A DNA stretch of 64,000 nucleotides, from NCBI GenBank assembly GCA_021234155.1, contig JAJEKV010000001.1, positions 20,339,243 through 20,403,242 on the forward strand, written 5' to 3'. The position numbers were made by a program, and so were the translations under genes. Source of the DNA: Isoetes taiwanensis. Lineage: Eukaryota > Streptophyta > Lycopodiopsida > Isoetales > Isoetaceae. The notes below the pieces were generated by a model. It had not been told where the DNA came from and did no database searches. It was given only the letters and a program-made list of their open reading frames with translations. Positions 1 through 13,726 of this stretch are shown piece by piece (the first letter of the stretch is position 1; each line of letters opens with the position of its first letter).

Positions 1-940
1 GCAAAGGCACCAACGGCTTTGTCTTCAATGTAAGTTGCTTTGAAGAATTTTTAAAGTCGTGCGAAGCATTTTATGTTGCCCTTCACTAGAAGGCCTTTGC
101 ACCGGTAGGAAAAACAATAAATGGCAAGTTAAGCCAACATCAACAACCGCATTCAATTTTTATGATAAGGGCATCAGCCACATATTGCCATATTCCTCAT
201 ATCAATTTTATAAAAAAGCAAAGCGATATAATTTCATTTTAAGCGAGATTATAGCGATCAAACATTAGTACACGGTCATAGTTATCACGGGCTTTTATCG
301 ATTGTATAAATTCGACATAGGAGTTAAATATGCCCATATATTCGACAAAGCATCTCGGGTTTATGAATAACCTGAATTCTTCTGGACATAGAATAGCCAC
401 ATGCCATTACAATGCCATTGTATAAAAATTTGATCTGTCCATGCACATATAATCAAATCGTTAGGGTATCGATTCATCATACCTCTTAATAATTTAATGC
501 CTAGTTTTGCATAGAAACTAGGTATCCTTTTCACTAGTTTTCGCACCCAAGCTCATGTATATCTGGTGAGCCTAGAAACCATACTATTTTGAATGAAAGC
601 CTGAATTATGTGTTAACTTATATTGAAGTATAATTTCAACCAAGCTTAGACTAACCCGATTGATGTCGCTCCTTGATTTTATTGTTTGCCTTTAATCTCT
701 AGTAGTGGTATATCATGCACCATTCGAAAATTCATCTCCCTTCTTATTTGATAGGAAGAATGCGGCATTCTTCCCCATAAAACATAAAGGACATAAAGGC
801 GACTTTTTGCAAACACGCATATCTGCACGGCCTCTACAACAAATAGCAAATAGCCATTTTCAAAACATCTTTCTAGAACACTATCATTCTTGTCGGTGAA
901 TTTTTTTGTCGATTGAAGCTCGGAATTTTGCAAAGGCTTC

Positions 941-1133
941 ACATTCTAGAAGTTGAAAAGCAAGTTTGCTAACAGATAAATAAATAAATAAATAAATACA
1001 CGAATCGAGTTTTGGATAAGTCATTGATATTGTGCTTTTGAGAGTAACAAATAGCGACAAGGAACCGTTCTTGGCGGAGCTTATCCTAGTGCATAACATT
1101 CTAGAAGTTGAAAAGCAAGTTTGCTAATGAGGA

Positions 1134-1196
<63 letters not shown>

Positions 1197-1302
1197 ATCG
1201 AATCGAGTTTCGGATAAATCATTGATATTGTGCTTTAGCATTTAAGAACAAATAGACAAAAGGAACCGTTCTTGGAGCAGAGCTTATCCTAGCGCATAAA
1301 AT
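941..1302. repeat. Tandem duplication of about 155 bp carrying an AAAT microsatellite
   Basis: Unit 1 (941-1095) and unit 2 (1096-1302) share the start ACATTCTAGAAGTTGAAAAG and the segment around GGAACCGTTCTTGG. Each contains an (AAAT)n tract. It is short in unit 1 and expanded to about 66 bp in unit 2 (1133-1198), which accounts for the length difference. Confidence 0.8.
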
Positions 1303-4300
1303 AGCCAATGCAGTTGCTACCGGGCCCGAAAGCCAAGTGTACACGGGGCAAATGTTCACGCCATCGTAGTGTAGGCACTTAGAGCTTGATGTAGAGAGCT
1401 CGGTGTAGGCATCCGGTCGAAGCAGATGTGCTAATGTGTGCCCAAGAAAACGTATTCGAACTTCATAGCCTAGCAAGCAACACAATGGCTGAGCACATGT
1501 AATATAAACTAAATAAAATGTGACAAAAGCTTACCAAGTTTGAAGCTTTTATACACCAAATTTCGGTCATATTTCTGCATTCATGATTCTCAAAAAACCT
1601 TAAAGATCCTTGCAGATATCTGCTGCTAGTATGAGAAAAGGACACAAGGCGACTTCAGAAACCGTGATCTCTCGAGTGACCTCAACAGCAAAAAGCAATT
1701 GGACCATTTTCAAGACATCCTTTTAGATCTGTATCTTGCCAAAAGTGTCCTCCTCCCGATGTGGCAATTAGAAGTCGGGGAGCGCTTTTGCAGTGGCAAG
1801 ACATTCATAAATTCGTAATTAATGCATTGTACGAAAATAAATTCTGATTTTTTGCCAGCTGGATTCCTAAACAAGGTTGCGTATTAAACGGGAGCAAATC
1901 ATTGAAACAGGAGTAAAAGGAATACTACTTCGTTTACACATGGAAATTGGCAAACAGAGGATTGAGAATTTCTTGAAGCCCGATTTGGGCATTTCTTTGC
2001 CTCGCTACAAACCCCACGCTATTAAACAACCCACGCTCTACAAATGCCGTGATGCCTTCGATCCGCCTGCGCACATCTCCCCTCGCCCTCGCCTCTGCGC
2101 TAAACATAGAAAGTGGCGTGAAGACTTATCCACGTCCTAGGAATCCGAAAAAAACATCCAAAACAGCCCAAACATCTAAATGGCAACAAGCTCCTCAAAA
2201 CCCCTAAAATATACGATTTCCCATACTATACACAACTCAAATCTTACTCCACACCATTGCATTCCAAATACAAAACAAAAAACGGGGAAGTTTATTCCTC
2301 TTTTATTTTAAGGAATTATATGCTACTAGGCTTCATCACAAGTTTCAATTTTAAGTATACGTTCGCACTGTCATGCTTTTTGGTGCACCAATGCATTGCA
2401 GAATGGTAATTGGAGCTACCATTCTTGTTTAATTTGTCAACTTTTTGGTTTTTCTACCATGTAGCACTTCCTCCCCAAGTATAGTATTGTGGGATCCTCA
2501 ATTCTGCAATGGAGAGAGACCCGCTCCCAGCCTCTGCAGGTCATGCCCCTCCCTGCCTTGTAGAATGAAGTCCCAATTGCCCTATGCCCATACATCAATG
2601 CCTAATACCATAATTCTTATTTTAACGCTTACCCCTAAATATTTTATTTTGCTGAAATCTATGTGATGCATTGGTCCATTGTGTAAGAAAATGCTTACTC
2701 AGGTTGCATTCCAGTGTGGAGGCAAAATGCAAGATAGATGACCAGAACGCAAGCAAATGCAAGGTAAATTATCAGACCAGAAGGTAAAACACCACTAGAA
2801 TGTACATAAACATCAGAATGCAAGGTAAACGAGGCATTAAAAAAATACCTGTGACAATTTGGGCAACGTTTCTTGAAAGTGATTTTAGCCACATGGCAAA
2901 AGCCATTGGCTTACACAATTGAATATTGTCTAAGTGATTTTTACGTGTGGAGCATGTGTGTGTTCAAATGTCAAATGCCAATTTGAATAGAATTTTGTGT
3001 CCTTTTGCACTTCTTGACTCTTTACCAAGTAGCTTTTTGAGCGGAGATTGGTGTTTTTTGCACTATAGGGGTCTTTACCAAGTACATGTGTGTGTTTAGT
3101 TAAGCGATACTCTAGTTTTTAATATATTTTGTTCTCCAAAAATTTGATCATCTAATGCATTCGCTAAAATCATCGAGGTCTTAATCTACATGATCAAGGA
3201 AATTCTTAAAACTAACAAAAATAAGGTCTTTTTGACGAAGGGTTTGCCAACCGGTACCCTTAGGGAATGTGCACATAGTCTTTGATGCGTAGTGCTCGAA
3301 CTAAGAATAAGTTCATGATTGTTTAACCGATGATCTCAACAAAACTAATGTTAAATACGATGTTACCTCCTTGTAACACATTAGTCGAGATCAAAATTAA
3401 AAGTTTTGCAAGTTTTAGGCACAAAAATCCGACTTAATATGCTTTGCAAATTGAAGCTCGCGCTAAAAACATATCGCGACAATCCGGAAGCTTTGCTCAA
3501 AAATATTTGTGGCAACAAAAGCTTTGCAACAACAGGAATATGTAAGCGCTAATAAATTCGGACTTTTGATAGAATACGTAAATGCTAATAATTTTAGACT
3601 TTTGAAGGTATAGATAGCTAAAATTTATAAGAATGATTATGAAATTAGGAAGGAGAAGTAAAAAAGTTACTAGCAAGAGGGAGAAGATCGTGAGAATAAC
3701 TGAGCATGCATTTACGAGAAGATGTGACCGGAAGAGACCCGAGCATGCATTTCGACATTATTATAGACCTCATCTAGAAGCTCTTTAATGATACATTTGG
3801 CAAAGCAAGGATAAGTTAGCACACACCTTAACAACATAATGTAGAAGTTAAAGATGGTTTTAGAAGAAGCCTCTAGTGCCTTCTCTCTTGCATTAGTAGG
3901 AAAATAAACCCGGACAAAAATACGAGTTTGGGTGATTTGGTATCCTTAGGGGAACAATCTCAATATAACATGAGCTTTCAACTTATGATTAATACAACTT
4001 ATTCGTGACTTTTACCGTTTCAAATGGAATAACATGATTGAAGCTCTTGGCAAAAATGGTACAAGAAAATGAATGTTACTACAAATACATATAGAATTTC
4101 TCCATGTTCACTAAAGCAACGATACATAGTGAAATTATCGGAAGAGACTTGAATCGATGTTGTCATTAGAAGCCGCGTTGCTTGACATGTATGTCAAGTG
4201 CTAGAACTTAAAGCGGGCATGTAATGCCTTTGACATATGCTAATTCTAGGCAATATCTTCTTGTTTTAGAGTGTTTTAGAAATGATCGAAGGTGGCATGT

Positions 4301-4762
4301 CACGGGGGCGTGTGCCAATATAGGTGCAATTTAGAAGGCGACAAGGTTCTTCATATCATGCGTGAAAGACATATTATTTCATGGAATGCAACGATCACTT
4401 GAGCGGCCCGGGATGGGGAATGCTCCTTGTCTTTTGAGCAGTCGCGAGGGTCCCCGGTGCTCGGATGCATCTAGAATTTTGAACTTCATATAGAACCATT
4501 TGAAGATCCTAAAATTGGGCTCGATGAAAATGTGACCAAACCGCCACGGGGACAAAATAGCCACTCTCAATGCCCATAGTGTCAAGCGCCAGTTACTCAC
4601 CTCACCTATCAAATGCTACGTAACATTTACGATTTGGATCATGTGTGGGGGAATATGGCTGCATGCACATTATTCAACCCAATAAAGTCACACAAACTAA
4701 GTTCAAATCCTTGGCGGCAACAGTGGCATGCTATTGGAATAAACCAATTATTAAAAACAAGA

Positions 4763-4871
4763 AATTTATCGCGGTGGCCAAGGCCGCCGTGAACATTTCT
4801 CTTTTTTTCAACAAGATCATAGTTGACCGCCGCAAACATTTCTCTTTTTTTTTCCACAAGATCATAGTTGA
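4763..4871. repeat. GC-rich hairpin motif followed by a duplicated 35-bp unit
   Basis: A GC-rich inverted repeat (arms GCGGTGGCC and GGCCGCCGT, AA between) sits in AT-rich DNA. It is followed by two tandem copies of a unit that runs from AACATTTCTC through AACAAGATCATAGTTGA. The same hairpin with its flank AAGAAATTTATCG recurs at about 45122-45165, so it belongs to a dispersed repeat. No function is visible. Confidence 0.5.
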
Positions 4872-6233
4872 GCAGATAATCCAACCCTACAACAAAAGTC
4901 ATGGGTGTATTCTTGAAGATGAATCAGAAGTGCAGTAGTTTCTGGATGTTCCATGTGTAGAATTGAAAAACCAATTCTTGGATAGGATCATGGGATTGCT
5001 CGATAATGCCATATGGCCTCCTATCCTAACATAACATGCTCCCATTTATAAGAGTGTTTTGATGATGTTCAGAAATTTTATCTTAAAGATGAATACTGCT
5101 GAGGTGTCAATTTAGCAAATTTGACCATGCAAGCATAATAGAATTTGTTATGTCATTTTAATACTTTATTTTTACATTTTATTATTGTGCATAATCACTG
5201 AGCTTTATCAGCTATCTGTAGTGCAGAGCGTATTCTATTTTCTTTTTCCCATTTTGTATCTATATTTTGATTTTTTATATCTCCTTATCCCATGGAAGTT
5301 GGATCATCATGACATGTATTTGAAGGCTCTTACCGAGAACTAGTGCATCCATATATTCAAATTAAGAGAAAGAACTGGGGTTACGAGCATATCAAAGGGT
5401 TAAGTAAATGATTTAAAATCTCGATTCTTTTGCTCTTTCTAGGGTGAATTGAGATGTAAAATATCATATTGTAGAAGTCACGATGTGCCCTCGATTTGAA
5501 TACCTTCGTGTCATCCACATCTAGGCAAATCGTTTCTTCATGGGACGCAAATCTTGCCTAGAAACGAAAAGTTTTTTATTATCTCTAGCATATGTGTTGG
5601 CTTTTATTCACCTACTGTCCGGCCTCTCCTATTCCACATGAAAATTTCAACCCCAAGTCACCATAGTCTGTAAAGAACTGTGTTAACATGCAATCATCTA
5701 GATGCATGTCTTCCAAATTACTTTACAAATTCATGTGGTCCAAACTCTAAGTTCAGGCGTCTTCTTTCAGGATACTTAGTTCTACGCTTGTGCATAGTTC
5801 CCACCTCCAATTCTCTGTTTTTGTCTTCGGTATAAGTATTAAGAAGATGCACAGACATGTGATAAAGACTTCTCGTCTTTTGCTTTGGCAAAGGTACAAA
5901 TGTGAAAGAACCATTGAATTGAACAAAAAGAACTGCCTTATTGAATATTTTATTTTACATAGTCCTTCACATAAAACATATCCAATACAAGATAAAGAAG
6001 CGGAAAAGCGAAGGCATTTGCCTTGAAAGTTCTCCTTGAAAGTTTTGAGACTTCTGTGCATGATAATGACTAGTAATGCTCAACATGCTCAACTAACCCT
6101 TTGTGTGAGCCAATTGCTAACATTGTGCTATGCACACCATTGATTTATGGTGTTTATCCTCTAATTTATTTACCTTGATCACATGTTTTTCTACCCATTG
6201 TTTACTGCTACAAAGTTAAATTAAGGACCACGT

Positions 6234-6456
6234 ACTTGTTAACAAATTCAACGCCCTTCATTCCAAGAAGATAAGATTAGCTTTTAAATTGGCAACAAAG
6301 CAGTTGAGTATAAGATGGTTAATCATAAAACAATAAAGCAACAATTACTTGTTAACAAATTCAACGCCCTTCATTCCAAGAAGATAAGATTAGCTTTTAA
6401 ATTGGCAACAAACAGTTGAGTATAAGATGGTTAATCATAAAACAATAAAGCAACAT
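6234..6456. repeat. Perfect-looking 113-bp tandem duplication
   Basis: Two adjacent copies (6234-6346 and 6347-6456) start with ACTTGTTAACAAATTC and end with ACAATAAAGCAACA. They differ by about one base by eye, so the duplication is recent. No open reading frame or motif is associated. Confidence 0.85.
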
Positions 6457-9110
6457 TCATAATCAGGAAACATCACATCTCGAACCGCAACACCAGTAGT
6501 GGGAGGAATATGCACCGGTTTAAAGTCAAGGTTTAGAGGTTAGATTAGAGCAAAATAATATTACGGGAATCTTGTAGCCATAATTCCCTGAGCTATAATA
6601 TAAATTAAACATGTTTGCACGATAATGAAGCACGGTAGTAATGAACTCCATGTTAATTAATCATAACATGAATAAACAAGATAGTTCTTAGGGAAGACTG
6701 CTCTAAAATAATTATGAAACTTTTTTTGAGACCCTCTATGTTAATATGAGGTTGAAGTCTCGCGAACATTAGTTCTAAAGATAACCCATGCTTTGCAAGT
6801 ATTTTGTTATAGAATGGTATATAACAAGATGATGAAAAAAGTTATTAGTCTTCTATCTACAGCCCATATAGTAAGCACAAATGCCTTGGCATCTCGATAA
6901 TGCACCAGTATTCTTAGCAACCAAGGTGCGGAATGTCAAAATCAGCATCATCTTTTCAGCGTAGATTGCACAAGTATATTTGTCCCCTTCCAGGCAACAT
7001 CGGCACAAAAAAATATCAACCTTCAACAGATAGGCAATTATGCCTCTTCATCAATAAAATTATCCTCCCTAAAATAATGATGCATATCTTGAGAATGCCT
7101 GAGATATCTCAAAAATGTCGATCCACCGCTAGTGAACAATCATAAATGGTCTTTTTTTAACAGAAGATGGCTTCATACTCACTTATCCCAACTTCGATTC
7201 CATTCTCCAACATCAATTCTCTACACTTCCACCATGGTATCTTTTCAATGGCTATGGCTGCTTCATACTTATGCAATTGAAGCACACCGGCAAAAAGAAA
7301 AAATGAGTTGTCACAATATGCTATTAACATTTGATAGATGGCGCTAGGAAAAGAAATAAAAGCATCATCTTTGCGGCAGACTAAGAAGAAAAGGCAAGAT
7401 AAAATCAAGCAAAGAATGCAAAGCGACAACCTTTCCATGTTCTTCAAACAAGCCCCGATTCTTTTACTTGCCGCAAAACAAAAAGGGCAAAAATTATGTA
7501 ACAAGCTCTCGTGACAAACTGTTTCATTAACATGAACAAGTCTTGGTTCATGTATAGCAGATCCTGAAACAAAGCTTCAAATATATAATGCATCTTCTAG
7601 GAAATAAAAAAGGAACAAATCCCCATCAAATAAGCATAAAAGAAATCCAACCCCCATCCCAATCCACTGTGAACTAAGATTACTCCTTCACAAGCTCATT
7701 CAGACCATCCAAGATCAAGACTATCATTAGAGTCAGTGATTCTCCTTCCCTACTCTACCATAAACTTGAGTATGTTTTCAGATTCAACCCTCTGAACTTC
7801 CCCAACATCCATCTCCATAATTCACCAACTCTGTCATCCCATCCAAGCTTGTTTGAAATATCGAAGACACGTGAAGAGGCGGCCGAGGAAGAATAGGGCA
7901 TTTGGTTTGTTTGAGGCCATAAAGGAGAAGAACCACCCTTGAGATCCAACAGCTGCGTGTAGCAAGAAGATTATTCATGGCTCTAGAAGATGCCATGTTT
8001 GGGGATGGGCACTGGCACTAGCATGAGAAGGGGAGAAAGAGGAGAATTTTGAGACGCACACGCATTATTATGTCGGAAGCAAGCGGAGAAGAATTTTGAA
8101 ATGTGAGCTTGGGACCAAATTAATGGGATGAGGCGGAACTGGGAAGCTTTGCGGGGAGAAGCCATACCCGGATCCACAAAGCTAGCGGCTTATGAGAAAG
8201 AATCCCTATTTTGAAAGCTAGAAGGCAGCAAATTTACACTCTGGACCAAAATATTGGCGAAATCCGGAAACCCGGGCCATCTCGGAATGAGGTATAGCAA
8301 GAAAAAAAAGAGGAAAAAGGCGGGCTTTTACCTTTGCCGATGGCCTCCATGCATCCTTCCTTTTCTTAGATTACCGGTTTTGACCCTAAAAGACAACGGG
8401 GGCCACCGCCACCACCGACTACAAGGACGCCGACCTTGCCCGGTTCACGAGGAAGTAGGAGGTTTTTAGCGATCACCAAGATATCCTAGGGATATTCTAG
8501 CATATACCTAGGATATGCCAAAAGCCCACATAAACAAGGGTTTGCCCCCCTAGGGGCAACCCAAAAAAGAGGGAGGTAACATGATGGTACATTTCAACTT
8601 TAGATTCTTGTTCACATTAGGATCAGTGTTGGGCATACTTTTTAAGTCCAATTGGAATCTTTCTATGGAAATCCTGTGTTTAGAGCCTATGAATATCTTG
8701 TGTTTGGAGCTGAAACTTTTGTTATCTTAAGCCCTAATAAAATTTGCCAAAAATATTCCTACAATACATTAAACCTGGAAATGTATATTTAATTTCAACG
8801 TGTTGGCTTGTAGTGTTGGTCAAACCTTGCCTAACACTATTACATTTGGGCCTATGCTTAGGGAGTTACTAGAAATGTGGCTCACAACATTTTCTTCTAG
8901 AGCACCCTTCCAAAATGATAATTTCTGATAATTATATCAACAACTATAGCTTAATTCGGCTTAGCAAGCTGGAAGGTCAGAAGGAGGTGGGAGAAGTGTT
9001 TGATTTGACTGAGCTCCATTTTTTATAATGAAAACAGTTTCCATTCCCCACGACACATGGCCATCAATGTGGCAATGGATCAACCAAACACCTGAAAACC
9101 CATAGAAAAG

Positions 9111-9262
9111 CACACATTACAACATTGAATCAAACATTCAACCACAACCTAGATGCAATAGCAAAATCTTCTTACCCTGGATTGTCAAACACACATTACA
9201 ACATTGAATCAAGCAAATGACTACAACATAGATGCAATAGCAAAATCTTACCAGGATTGTCA
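9111..9262. repeat. Tandem duplication spanning a splice donor in laccase pseudogene intron 5
   Basis: Copies 9111-9187 and 9190-9262 each contain GATGCAATAGCAAAATCTT followed by the minus-strand donor region and GGATTGTCA. The functional exon 5 donor is at 9251/9252. The second copy places a donor-like site (CCAGGGTAAG on the minus strand) about 76 bp into the intron. The duplication includes the last bases of exon 5. Confidence 0.75.
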
Positions 9263-10664
9263 GCTTTCCATCTCAAGGCAGTCCAACCAGCCCTGGTAAG
9301 CATGGCAGTGTTTCTCCTGGCAGGATCGACGAGGTTAAACTTAGAAGGATCGCTCGAAGAATTATAGTTGCCATCGCCATAGCCAACAACATAGAAGTCA
9401 GAACCATGCAAGTGGAAGGGGTGAGCCTCAGCACCAAAGTTAATGGTACCTTGAAGAACCAACTGGACATTGGAACCATAAGGGATTTGAGTAACCTTGG
9501 TACCCATGTCAGAGGCCAAGCTAGAGGAAGCAAGTTCCAACCCAGTGTAGTCATAAGGGGTAGGGGGTTGAGAAGGAAAGTCAGAGGTATAGACACCAGA
9601 GGTGTTGTAGTAGTAAGCCTGAAGGATGGCAGTGTCTGGTCTTTGAAAAGTAATGTTGTTGATGGAGCTTGCAAAGCTTCTGCCATTTATCAGGCATGCA
9701 GAGGTGGGAGTTACAGTGCATGGCTCTAGATTTATAGAGACCACCCAGAACAGATCCACATCTACTGTCTTTGGCACCTCAGCAGGGAATTGTTTTGAAT
9801 TTAAGCTTCTGATTTGCTCCTGCGAGGCCTTAAAGAAGGAGGTGTCGTTTATCAGAGGCACTTTGCTTGGATAAATCGGATCTGACGTGGTATTCGATCC
9901 ATCGTATCTCAGAATTGCCACTGCTGGTGTTTCTTGTACCCCCTGTTGATTCCTTTGATATGGCGATGCTACTATGTAGTATTGGCCTACTGCTTGATTT
10001 GCCTTCACCAAAAAATTGTAGGTCTGGCCTGGTGAGATTAAAAAACTAGTGTTTGTTATCTGCTTTGTGTAGGATGCGTCGCTTTCTACCACTGTTAGAC
10101 TGTGGTTGGCTATGGTGATGAACAGATCTACTTCTAGTGCGTTGTTGATCACTCTGAGAAGATATGTCTTGTTCTGCACCACATTTACGATCTCTGTGTC
10201 TGCAAAAACGAAAACCCAACTTCATTCTTCAAGCAAAAAAAAAAAAAAAAAAAAAAAACAAAACTAACTGTTCTGATAAGTTACTAACTGTTCTGAACTT
10301 CTGATAACTTAAATGTATGTGCTGCTTTTATATTCGAAAATCAAACTAGAAATCTTTGTCTATACCATTAGAAGAGCAGTTGAAAAGGGGTCCTGGATGG
10401 CCATTGATCAGATAAGCATCTGATAACACAGCGGCTGTTCCAGCATACAACGCATTATCCTCAACCGTTTCAATATCAGCATTCCACCATTCCCCTGCAA
10501 TTTGCGCCAAATATTCAAACCCACACTGCAACGTAAAACAGATTTTTCTTAGATTTTTTTTTATAACCTACTTACCCAATGTCAGAACATGTTCTCCGAA
10601 AGGTTTTGGATATGGCAGTGCTGCATTAGCAGGAGGCTCTATAATAAATGCCCCATAGACCGTG

Positions 10665-11235
10665 TGTTAATTTTCAGAGTCTGGGAGTTGAACCCAACAA
10701 ATCCAATGCTCGGTCTCCTACACACACGTTGCGCTTCTTCACTCGGTCACAGCCTGCAAACACCACTTTGAGTCCTCCTGCAACAAGGTCACCTGCACTA
10801 CTGCAGCGTCTAGCACCATCGTGCACCGTCAGTTTCACCGTCAGCTCCTGGCGGTATCCCCAGCAATCAAAGCGCCCACAGATCTGCAGTTTTTACTATG
10901 TCCACCGGATTCAATGTAAACAGATCTACCTTAGCTAATCGGCTCCATCAGATCTATCTCCTTTGCTCATCGACTCCATCAGATCTACCTCTGCCCACAC
11001 AAACAACCATCGTCCCACTCAAGCAAACATCCTCCAGCTTTTATCTCATCACACAACCGTCACAGCTCGATGCCCTTCAACCGTTCTTTTTTTTTCCTTT
11101 CTCTTCTTTTTATTCCCCTTTTTCTTCTAATTAGGATAGGACTTGTCTTTTCCAGAAGCTTCACCATACGTGTCCTTTTATTTGTGTGCCAGATTGGTCA
11201 TATTTCCAATATATGGCATGATCAAATTTCTAACA
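10665..11235 (-). repeat. Copia 3' LTR
   Basis: 571-bp terminal repeat, left copy, 3' in the orientation of the element. It is bounded by the TGTTA/TAACA short inverted repeats. Its left flank carries the target duplication CCGTG. Confidence 0.95.
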
Positions 11236-11246
11236 CTCCCCCTTCA
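11236..11246 (-). promoter_or_regulatory. Polypurine tract of the copia element
   Basis: Minus-strand sequence GAAGGGGGAG directly abuts the 3' LTR, as expected for the plus-strand DNA primer of an LTR retrotransposon. It follows directly after the stop of the RNase H frame. Confidence 0.85.
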
Positions 11247-12083
11247 TGCCATATTCCCAATGCCAATAGCTTTCCTAAACTGCGCATGTTTGGTTTCACC
11301 TAGTGCTTTTGTCAAAATATCTGCTTCTTGTTTATTGGTAGAGATGTATTGCAAATCAATTTCACCGTCGGCTACCTTCTCTCTAATGAAATGGCAATGA
11401 AGATCGATATGCTTTGTCCTCGAATGTAATACCGGATTCTTGGCTATGGCTATACAACTCTTATTATCACAATAAAGTTTAGTCGGATTTGTTTGCTTCT
11501 CTCCAAGCTCATGTAACATCCTCCTTAGCCATATTATTTCTCTACAAGCCGATGATGCTGATATGTACTCTGACTCTGCACTTGACATTGCTGTACAATT
11601 TTGTTTCTTGCTACACCATGAAATCACTGCCCCGTTAAGTTTGCAAAGATATCCAGTAGTAGACTTCCGTTCATCCAAGTCTCCAGCCCAATCTGCATCT
11701 GCATAACCAGATAGCTCTGCAAAACCTGCTATCTCAGGGTTCCCATTGCTTTTAGTATAACAAATTCCTAGATCTATAGTCCCCTTCAAATATCTGAGAA
11801 CTCGTTTTGCAGCCACCCAGTGCGTCCATCCTGGATTGTTCAAATACCTACTCAACAGGCTTACAGCAAAAGCGATATCGGGTCTGGTGGCATTAGCAAC
11901 ATAAAGCAAACTCCCTATGAGCTCCCTGTATGGTACCTTTTTCATTTGTCTTTTCTCTTCCTCAGTTCTAGGACACATGCTTCCACAAATCCTATTATTT
12001 ACTACCAAAGGTGTGGGAACTGGTTTACACTCCGTCATAAAAAACTTATCAAGCATCTTTTTGATATATTGCTTCTGAGTCAA
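11244..12083 (-). pseudogene. Copia reverse transcriptase thumb and RNase H
   Basis: 279-codon frame. It begins with the end of the reverse transcriptase (TQKQYIKKMLDKF, PYRELIGSLLYVANATRPDI). The RNase H residues follow: DADWAGD, SSAESEYISAS and YCDNKSCI, then HIDLHCHFIRE. It stops at GNMA, immediately before the purine tract. This is the best preserved part of pol. Confidence 0.9.
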
Positions 12084-12147
12084 TACAAGCGTTCAGGTTC
12101 CCTACTAGGGTAACCTCCATCCCTAAAACTTTTTCAAACATCCCGGA

Positions 12148-12666
12148 TCACTCATCCGAAAACCCGGTTCTCAGAATAGCTTTACATTCATCCAGAAACT
12201 TTCTATCACTTGCAGTCATTATACAGTCATCAACGTATAAAGCAACAACACAAAATTTATCTCCAACTCTCCTTATGTATAAATTTCCTTCGCTTTCTAA
12301 TTTTTCAAAGCCTTGAGATAATAAAAACGTATTCATACATACGTACCATTGTCGAGCTGCTTGTCTGAGGCCATATACTGCTTTCTTCAACTTGCAAACT
12401 TTATTCCCTTGCACCTCATACCCAACTGGCTGTTCCATGAAAATCTCCTCCTCCAAGTCCCCATTCAAAAACGATGCTGTTTTCACATCCATATGATCAA
12501 GTTCTAAATCATGTTCAACTGCAAGGGCTACTAAAGCTCTCAAACTGGTCAGTTTAACAATTGGCGAGAAAGTATCATGATAATCTATACCTTCTTTCTG
12601 TGTAAACCCCTGTGCCACCAGCCTCGCCTTGTATCTTTCAACTTCACCATCAGGTCCCTTTTTCAA
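12148..12666 (-). pseudogene. Copia reverse transcriptase
   Basis: 172-codon frame with the RVT_2 signature: YKARLVAQGFTQKEGIDY, then FSPIVKLTSLR, then LDHMDVKTASFLNGDLEEE, and the catalytic YVDD. LDHMDVKTASFLNG has Ser where the family usually has Ala (KTAFLNG-type), with one residue inserted. The frame ends before the thumb region, which continues at 12083 after a frameshift. Confidence 0.9.
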
Positions 12667-12826
12667 TCTAAAAATCCATTTACATCCTACTACATTTTTC
12701 TCTTTAGGACGGGATACTAGATCGTAAGTAAGTACACCGTTAATTTAAATGAGTTCAACTCTTCCATTGCCTTGTGCCATTTATGCGCATCGGTGACTTA
12801 ACGGCTTCATTGTAACGACCTTGGCT

Positions 12827-13264
12827 CTACAGACACAACATCGATGGTGGCCCCAGCTCGTACTCCTTAAACTTTGCAGGAAGTCTGCGTTCGCGTGTGC
12901 TTCTACCACGTTCATCCCTTCCATATTTTGATGTATCAAAAGACACTTCTCGCTTTAATCTTGCTGCATCACCTGTTTGTGTGCGAGCGGGCTCTTCGAC
13001 CCCTACATCTCTTGGCTCTACTGTCTGCTCTTCAACTGGTTCCTCAACTCTTATATCTCCTGGCTCCATTATTTGTTCTTGCTCTTCCATGCTTACTTCC
13101 ACATTTTGATCTTCTAATCCTGCATCTTCTGGAAGTTCATCCACAACACCATCCTCTTGAGCCTCAACATCTTCCTTCTCATCATCTTCAAACCAACCTT
13201 CTGGAGCCCAAGGCTGATTTTCTAAATTTCTCATTTTCTCCCGTGGCACATCTTGCTTGACCAA
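12827..13264 (-). pseudogene. Copia pol linker between integrase and reverse transcriptase
   Basis: 145-codon frame. A very acidic Glu-rich stretch is followed by the basic segment GRSTRERRLPAKFKEYEL. Copia polyproteins carry such a variable acidic linker and an R..R.R..P..Y/F-type motif just before the reverse transcriptase. It is separated by frameshifts from the flanking domains. Confidence 0.75.
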
Positions 13265-13510
13265 CCTATCTTTATAAAACTTGGTTTCATCAAAAACTAC
13301 ATCCCGGCTTATATGAATCTTTTTGGTCTTAGGGTCATACTGGTCCAGTATCCACGATCCTCATAACCAACAAGATATGTTTCCACACTTCTATCATCCA
13401 GTTTGGAGCGCAATTCTTCTGGCACATGCATGTAAGCCAGACAACCATATGCACGCAACCTTTCTACAGATTGTTTTTTACCACACCATACTTCTTCCGG
13501 AATTCTTCCT

Positions 13511-13726
13511 CTAATACCTAGCGACGCGGCAACTTGTTACGAATATAACGCGCGACTGTCTTCGCTTCGCCCATAGGTAATTAGGTAAACCAGCATGTTT
13601 TAACATTGATCTTACTGCATTCATCAAAGTTCTATTTTTCCTTTCAGCAATACCATTTTCTTTGTGGGTATGCCTACAAGTAAATTGCCGGCGAATCCTT
13701 TTTCTCGACAAAGCGCATAAAAGCAC
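13511..13726 (-). pseudogene. Copia integrase core, C-terminal fragment
   Basis: A different frame from the preceding fragment. It contains HKENGIAERKNRTLMNAVRS, which carries the third catalytic residue (Glu) of the D,D35E integrase and the typical ENG..ERKNRTL signature. It overlaps the end of the upstream frame, so a frameshift plus deletion separates the two integrase parts. Confidence 0.85.

Larger units (their letters stand above)
1..8960. other. Gene-poor intergenic region
   Basis: About 9 kb without a convincing gene on either strand. All open frames are short, lack recognisable motifs and look like chance frames in AT-rich DNA. Structured content is limited to small tandem duplications (941-1302, 4792-4871, 6234-6456), an AAAT microsatellite (1133-1198), a hairpin-like GC-rich motif (4763-4795) that recurs near 45125, and a 10-bp inverted repeat around 8481-8516. 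Confidence 0.6.

Noticed and set aside
7157-7504. Minus-strand frame of about 90 residues from its first ATG, with a hydrophobic start
   Set aside because: No motif, no splice structure and low-complexity hydrophobic composition in AT-rich DNA. Not enough to call a gene.
7755-8177. Overlapping minus-strand frames starting MASSRAMNNLL, a possible targeting peptide
   Set aside because: Several frames are open at once and none continues into a recognisable domain. Kept only as a weak possibility of a lost first exon.
8481-8516. Inverted repeat ATATCCTAGG...CCTAGGATAT as an operator or element end
   Set aside because: Only 10-bp arms in AT-rich DNA, with no associated gene or partner copy. It could be chance.
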